NCBI GenBank assembly: GCA_003647375.1
Contig: QMMS01000035.1
Span: 1-22,225, forward strand
Direction: 5' to 3'
Origin: Deltaproteobacteria bacterium
GTDB taxonomy: Bacteria > Desulfobacterota > Desulfobacteria > Desulfobacterales > B30-G6
DNA: 22,225 nt
The notes beneath the pieces were generated by a model that worked only from the letters and a program-made list of their open reading frames with translations, made no database searches and was not told where the DNA came from. Positions 22,082-22,225 of this stretch are shown here, piece after piece; within the stretch, counting starts at the first letter, position 1; each line of letters starts with the position of its first letter. A program made the translations under genes and the position numbers.

Positions 22082-22225
22082 ATGTTTTTCGACGGTTTTC
22101 TGAGAATAGTACCGGTATCCCTGGAATTGGGCCTGGCTTATGCGCTCGTAGCATTGGGCATCGTTATCAGCTTTCGAATTCTGGCATTTCCGGATCTGAC
22201 AGTGGACGGCAGCTTTGCACTGGGA
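22082..22225 (+). CDS. ABC transporter permease, 5' end only (COG4120-like)
   Basis: The first 48 codons of a gene cut by the window end. It reads MFFDGFLRIVPVSLELGLAY, then ALVALGIVISFRILAFPDLT and VDGSFALG. The FPDLTVDGSF motif after the first membrane helix is characteristic of the permease paired with ABC_sub_bind proteins. It would form the membrane channel for the importer whose binding protein is at 20723-21715; an ATPase gene should follow outside the window. Only a weak ribosome site (GGTGACAGG) precedes the ATG. Confidence 0.85.
   Translation, partial: MFFDGFLRIVPVSLELGLAYALVALGIVISFRILAFPDLTVDGSFALG

Noticed and set aside
1..22225. CRISPR array, rRNA operon or prophage genes
   Set aside because: No regularly spaced direct repeats with unique spacers, no rRNA-like stretch, and no phage structural or integrase gene is visible.

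Overview
The window looks like chromosomal DNA from a Gram-negative anaerobe-type bacterium, most likely a member of the Desulfobacterota (Desulfobacteraceae/Desulfosarcinaceae-like). This is an inference. It rests on a GAF-fused GspE/PilB-type ATPase, two BamE-like lipoproteins and an outer-membrane beta-barrel, a stand-alone homocysteine methyltransferase, a remnant of a PflX-type radical SAM gene, and intergenic spacers packed with small palindromic repeats of the sort I associate with that group. No rRNA, plasmid or phage module and no CRISPR array is visible.

Layout. (1) 1-2.7 kb, + strand: a small two-helix membrane protein, then a GAF-MshEN-GspE/PilB secretion or pilus ATPase. (2) 2.9-6.7 kb, - strand: a tight cluster maf, yggS, queH (4-nt overlaps), followed after a 69-nt spacer by a polytopic M48 metalloprotease with C-terminal TPRs. 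(3) 6.7-9.3 kb: an accessory-looking stretch with a two-hairpin module, a MITE-like element, tRNA-Leu(UAA) with a terminator-like inverted repeat, a VapBC toxin-antitoxin operon with a clear tandem-palindrome operator, and a REP-associated tyrosine transposase (RAYT) flanked by 27-bp inverted hairpin repeats (26/27 match). (4) 9.3-14.9 kb: an outer-membrane beta-barrel gene whose apparent start lies in the right transposase repeat, then a YhaO/YhaN (Mre11/Rad50-like) nuclease-ATPase pair with a 4-nt overlap. (5) 15.1-18.8 kb: a TIGR04076-type small protein divergent from a PilZ gene with a strong sigma70-like promoter, a small membrane protein overlapping an XPB/SSL2-type helicase, a decayed fragment of a PflX-like gene, and two tandem paralogous lipoproteins. 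(6) 18.8-22.2 kb: a universal stress protein bracketed by two more copies of the MITE-like element, a homocysteine S-methyltransferase, and the start of an ABC importer (substrate-binding protein and the first 48 codons of the permease) separated by a 366-bp repeat-filled spacer.

The most notable signals are small repeats: a three-copy palindromic family bounded by TA dinucleotides (IS630/mariner-like MITE); a RAYT-centred REPtron whose repeats contribute a stop codon and possibly a start codon to the adjoining genes; a two-hairpin module used once as an apparent terminator and once in the maf leader; and a short hairpin that recurs at gene boundaries. I see no clearly new multi-gene defence or metabolic system. 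The best leads are the mobile-repeat biology and the RAYT with a DnaA-domain-IV-like C-terminus.
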